Below are positions 5,905 through 7,978 of a stretch of 7,978 nucleotides of DNA, in pieces. The first letter of the stretch is position 1, and every line of letters begins with the position of its first letter. A program made the translations under genes and the position numbers. Under the pieces are notes generated by a model. The model was not told the DNA's origin, made no database searches, and was given only the letters and a program-made list of their open reading frames with translations. The stretch is from Bordetella parapertussis (GTDB lineage: Bacteria; Pseudomonadota; Gammaproteobacteria; Burkholderiales; Burkholderiaceae_C), in assembly GCA_943328885.2 (NCBI GenBank), contig CALQBT020000105.1:1-7978 (forward strand), given 5' to 3'.

Positions 5905-6642
5905 TCAATGCCCCGCGCCACCCAGGTCAGCATCGCGCACCCGTGGGTCATCGCGCAACTGCGCCGCAGGGCCTTCGAGCACGATACGCCCGCCCTCCAT
6001 CACATAGCCGAAATCGGCCACTTTCAGCGCGCCGCGGACATTTTGCTCGACCAGCAGGATCGAGGTGCCGGTGGCGCGGATGCTGGCGACCAGCTCGAAA
6101 ATCTGCTTGACGATCTTGGGTGCCAGGCCCAGCGAGGGCTCGTCGAGCAGCAGCAAGCGCGGCCGCGCCATCAGTGCCCGGCCGATGCACAGCATTTGCT
6201 GTTCGCCACCCGACAGTGAGCCCGCTTGCTGCGACAGGCGCTCGCGCAACACCGCGAAGCGCTCGAGCACCTCGTGCAGCGTCTGCTCGAAAACAGCGCC
6301 CTTGAGCGCGCCGGCACCGAGCACCAGGTTCTCGCGCACCGTCATGTTGGAGAACACCTGCCGGCCCTCGGGCGCTTGCGCCAGGCCTAAGGCAACGATG
6401 CGGTGGCTGGGCAGGTTGGCGATCGGCTGGCCCGCGAAATCGACCTGTCCGCTGCTGGCGCGGTAGATGCCCGACAGCGCGCGCATCAGCGTGGTCTTGC
6501 CCACACCGTTGGCGCCGAGCACGGTGACGATACCGCGCTCGGGCACCTCGAGGCTGACCTCGTGCAGGATTTGCTGCACGCCCATTCGAACCCCCAGCCG
6601 GTCGACCCGCAGCAGCGGCCGGACGCTGTCGACCGCGCTCAT
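5905..6642 (-). CDS. livF: Branched-chain amino acid-type ABC transporter ATP-binding protein (LivF-like)
   Basis: ATPase subunit of a LivFGHMK-type importer, 245 residues, typical of LivF. It shows all ABC ATPase motifs: Walker A GANGVGKT (43-50), Q-loop Gln89 in LAQAPEGRQVF, signature LSGGEQQ (143-149) and Walker B LLLLDEPS (163-170) with catalytic Glu168. The switch position is Gln200 (LLVEQN) instead of His, which is normal for LivF and distinguishes it from LivG. It should sit on the inner face of the inner membrane, pairing with the LivG-like subunit to power the permeases. Its ATG overlaps the livG-type TGA by four bases (6639-6642), implying translational coupling. The ATC hydrolase-like gene follows after 32 bases. 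The fold and subfamily are firm; the transported substrate cannot be told from an ATPase and may not be a branched-chain amino acid. Confidence 0.95.
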   Translation of the reverse strand: MSAVDSVRPLLRVDRLGVRMGVQQILHEVSLEVPERGIVTVLGANGVGKTTLMRALSGIYRASSGQVDFAGQPIANLPSHRIVALGLAQAPEGRQVFSNMTVRENLVLGAGALKGAVFEQTLHEVLERFAVLRERLSQQAGSLSGGEQQMLCIGRALMARPRLLLLDEPSLGLAPKIVKQIFELVASIRATGTSILLVEQNVRGALKVADFGYVMEGGRIVLEGPAAQLRDDPRVRDADLGGAGH

Positions 6643-7397
6643 TCGTCGCCCGTCCCAAGGTAGGCGTCGAGCACCGCCGGGTCGCGCTGCACCGAGGCCG
6701 GGTCGGCGTCGGCGATCTTGCGGCCGAAAGCCAGCACGATCACGCGACTGCAGATCCGCATCACCAAGCCCATGTCGTGCTCGACCAGCAAGATCGTCAA
6801 GCCTTCAGCGCGCAAGCGCGCTATGAAACGCGCGAGCTCGACGGTCTCGGTGTCGTTCAGTCCCGCCGCAGGCTCGTCGAGGATCAGCAGCTGTGGTCGA
6901 CCGGCCAGCGCGCGAGCGATCTCGAGCATCTTGCGCTTGCCGTAAGACAGGTTGGCCGCGAGCTCGTCGGCGACGCCGGCCAGCCCGACTTTCTCGAGCA
7001 TCTCGGTCGAGATCTCGCTGATCGCCCGCGCCGAGCTGCTGCGACCCGGCAGCAGCGCGTCGCCCAGCCCACTGGCGCGGATCGCACCGACAGAGACATT
7101 GTCGAACACCGTCATGTTCGGGAAAGTGCGCAGGTTCTGGAAGGTGCGGCCGATGCCCAGCCGCGCAACCTCGAACGGCCGCATCCCGGTGATCAAGCGA
7201 CCATCGAAGCGCACCTCGCCTTCGGACGGCGACGTGACGCCCGAGATCAGGTTGAACAAGGTGGTCTTGCCGGCGCCGTTCGGGCCAATCAGCCCGACCA
7301 ACTCGCCGCGACTGACCTCGGCCGAGACTTGGTCGACCGCCGTCAGTCCGCCGAAGCGGCGCGTCAGGCCTTGCAAGGCCAGCAGCGGCGCGCTCAC
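6639..7397 (-). CDS. livG: Branched-chain amino acid-type ABC transporter ATP-binding protein (LivG-like)
   Basis: Second ATPase subunit of the importer, 252 residues, typical of LivG. Motifs are Walker A GPNGAGKT (38-45), Q-loop Gln87 in RTFQNLRTFPNMTV, signature LSYGKRK (150-156), Walker B LLILDEPA (170-177) with Glu175, D-loop region AAGLND and switch His207 in LLVEHDMG. The LSYG form of the signature is usual in LivG. I chose the GTG at 7395-7397, whose GTGA overlaps the livM-type TGA (7394-7396) by four bases; a TTG at 7398-7400 directly ahead is the alternative and adds one residue. A G-run (7402-7407) ahead of it may serve as a weak ribosome binding site. Acts in the cytoplasm with the LivF-like partner. 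Family is firm, substrate unknown. Confidence 0.95.
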   Translation of the reverse strand: MSAPLLALQGLTRRFGGLTAVDQVSAEVSRGELVGLIGPNGAGKTTLFNLISGVTSPSEGEVRFDGRLITGMRPFEVARLGIGRTFQNLRTFPNMTVFDNVSVGAIRASGLGDALLPGRSSSARAISEISTEMLEKVGLAGVADELAANLSYGKRKMLEIARALAGRPQLLILDEPAAGLNDTETVELARFIARLRAEGLTILLVEHDMGLVMRICSRVIVLAFGRKIADADPASVQRDPAVLDAYLGTGDE

Positions 7398-7978
7398 CAA
7401 GCCCCCCGGCGCATCGCGGGCAGGCGGCGGATCTGGCGCCGGAACAAGTCGATCGCCGAAACCTCGCCGACCAGGCCACGCGGCAGGAACAGGATCGACA
7501 GGAACAGCACCAAACCAACTGCGATCATGCGGTAGCTGCCGAGGTCTCTGAGCAATTCGGGCAGCACCGACAAGATCACCGCGCCGATCACCGAGCCATA
7601 CAAGCTACCGAGTCCGCCGACGACGATCATCGACAGCACCAGGATCGACTCGCCAAAGCGAAAGCTCTCGGGGCTGATGTAGCCGGTGGTGTGGGCGAAC
7701 AGCGCGCCGGCGACACCGGCAAAACAGCAAGCCACGCCAAAGCTCTGCAGCTTCAAGCGCGCGACGTCGATGCCCATCGCGTCGGCGCAGGCATCGTCCT
7801 CGCGCAGTGCGCGCAGCGAATTGCCGTAGTACGAGTGCGTCAGCCGGTGCACCACCCACAGCGTCGCGAGCATCGCCAGCGCGGTCACAGCCAGGCTCAG
7901 ACCCATGCCCTTGAGGCCCCAGAGCTCGATGCCGGGGATGCTGCGGATGCCCATAGGACCGCGGGTGAAACCGACCCA
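7394..7978 (-). CDS. livM: Branched-chain amino acid-type ABC transporter permease (LivM-like), partial
   Basis: C-terminal 194 residues of an inner-membrane permease of the LivM type; the 5' end lies beyond the right edge. The frame is open to the last base. The residues at the edge (WVGFTRGPMGI) carry the TRGP-G-I segment typical of LivM upstream of the ATG at 7954, so that ATG is internal. Hydrophobic segments include LSLAVTALAMLATLWVV, FGVACCFAGVAGALFAHTTG, ILVLSMIVVGGLGSLYGSV and MIAVGLVLFLSILFLPRGLVG. The cytoplasmic loop RALREDDACADAMGIDVARLKL sits between the first two; in this family it contacts the ATPases. LivM normally pairs with LivH to form the channel, and a LivH-like gene would be expected upstream, outside the window. 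Its stop overlaps the livG-type start, so the genes are one operon. Confidence 0.94.
   Translation of the reverse strand, partial: WVGFTRGPMGIRSIPGIELWGLKGMGLSLAVTALAMLATLWVVHRLTHSYYGNSLRALREDDACADAMGIDVARLKLQSFGVACCFAGVAGALFAHTTGYISPESFRFGESILVLSMIVVGGLGSLYGSVIGAVILSVLPELLRDLGSYRMIAVGLVLFLSILFLPRGLVGEVSAIDLFRRQIRRLPAMRRGAW

Noticed and set aside
5387..5908. Longer hydrolase-like protein starting at 5908
   Set aside because: That start overlaps the livF-type stop and has no clear ribosome binding site, whereas GGAGAG precedes the ATG at 5872.
6040..6045. Gln in place of the switch His in the LivF-like ATPase as a possible defect
   Set aside because: A VEQN sequence at this position is normal for LivF subunits, and the LivG-like partner supplies the His form.
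7394..7954. Complete short permease gene starting at the ATG at 7954
   Set aside because: The frame continues open to the window edge and encodes family-typical residues before that ATG, so the gene is a partial longer permease.

Overview
This window is GC-rich chromosomal DNA with the gene density, codon use and protein families of a betaproteobacterium, most likely of the order Burkholderiales. That placement is inferred from composition and gene content; no rRNA or other marker gene is present. I see no insertion sequence, phage gene, CRISPR array, tRNA or rRNA.

Left part (1-1096): an unrecognised gene on the minus strand starts at 728 and runs off the left edge. It faces away from a two-component system across a 368-base spacer that is visibly A/T-richer than the rest. 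The spacer holds a good FNR/ANR-type palindrome (909-922), a short hairpin (933-947) and a 9-base direct repeat (733-752) just ahead of the minus-strand start codon.

Middle (1097-5361, plus strand): a LytS/YehU-type membrane histidine kinase and a LytR/AlgR-type (LytTR) response regulator lie two bases apart and form one operon. The kinase has an unusual Ala/Glu/Arg-rich predicted coiled coil between its two membrane segments. Next come a zinc-free quinone oxidoreductase-like dehydrogenase with its own clear ribosome binding site, and an unrecognised helical 302-residue protein. A probable terminator follows that gene and lies partly in the end of the converging minus-strand gene.

Right part (5387-7978, minus strand, transcribed right to left): the 3' part of a livM-type permease gene, livG-type and livF-type ATPase genes joined by 4-base start/stop overlaps, then an ATC hydrolase family (PF14196) gene. 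Together they look like an import-and-hydrolysis cassette: a branched-chain-amino-acid-type ABC importer, whose real substrate could be something other than leucine/isoleucine/valine, and a small cytoplasmic hydrolase. The permease 5' end, any second permease and the binding protein would lie beyond 7978.

The strongest leads are the PF14196 gene at the end of a Liv-type operon, the FNR-like box ahead of the two-component system, and the kinase's coiled-coil sensor segment. None of these proves a new system.
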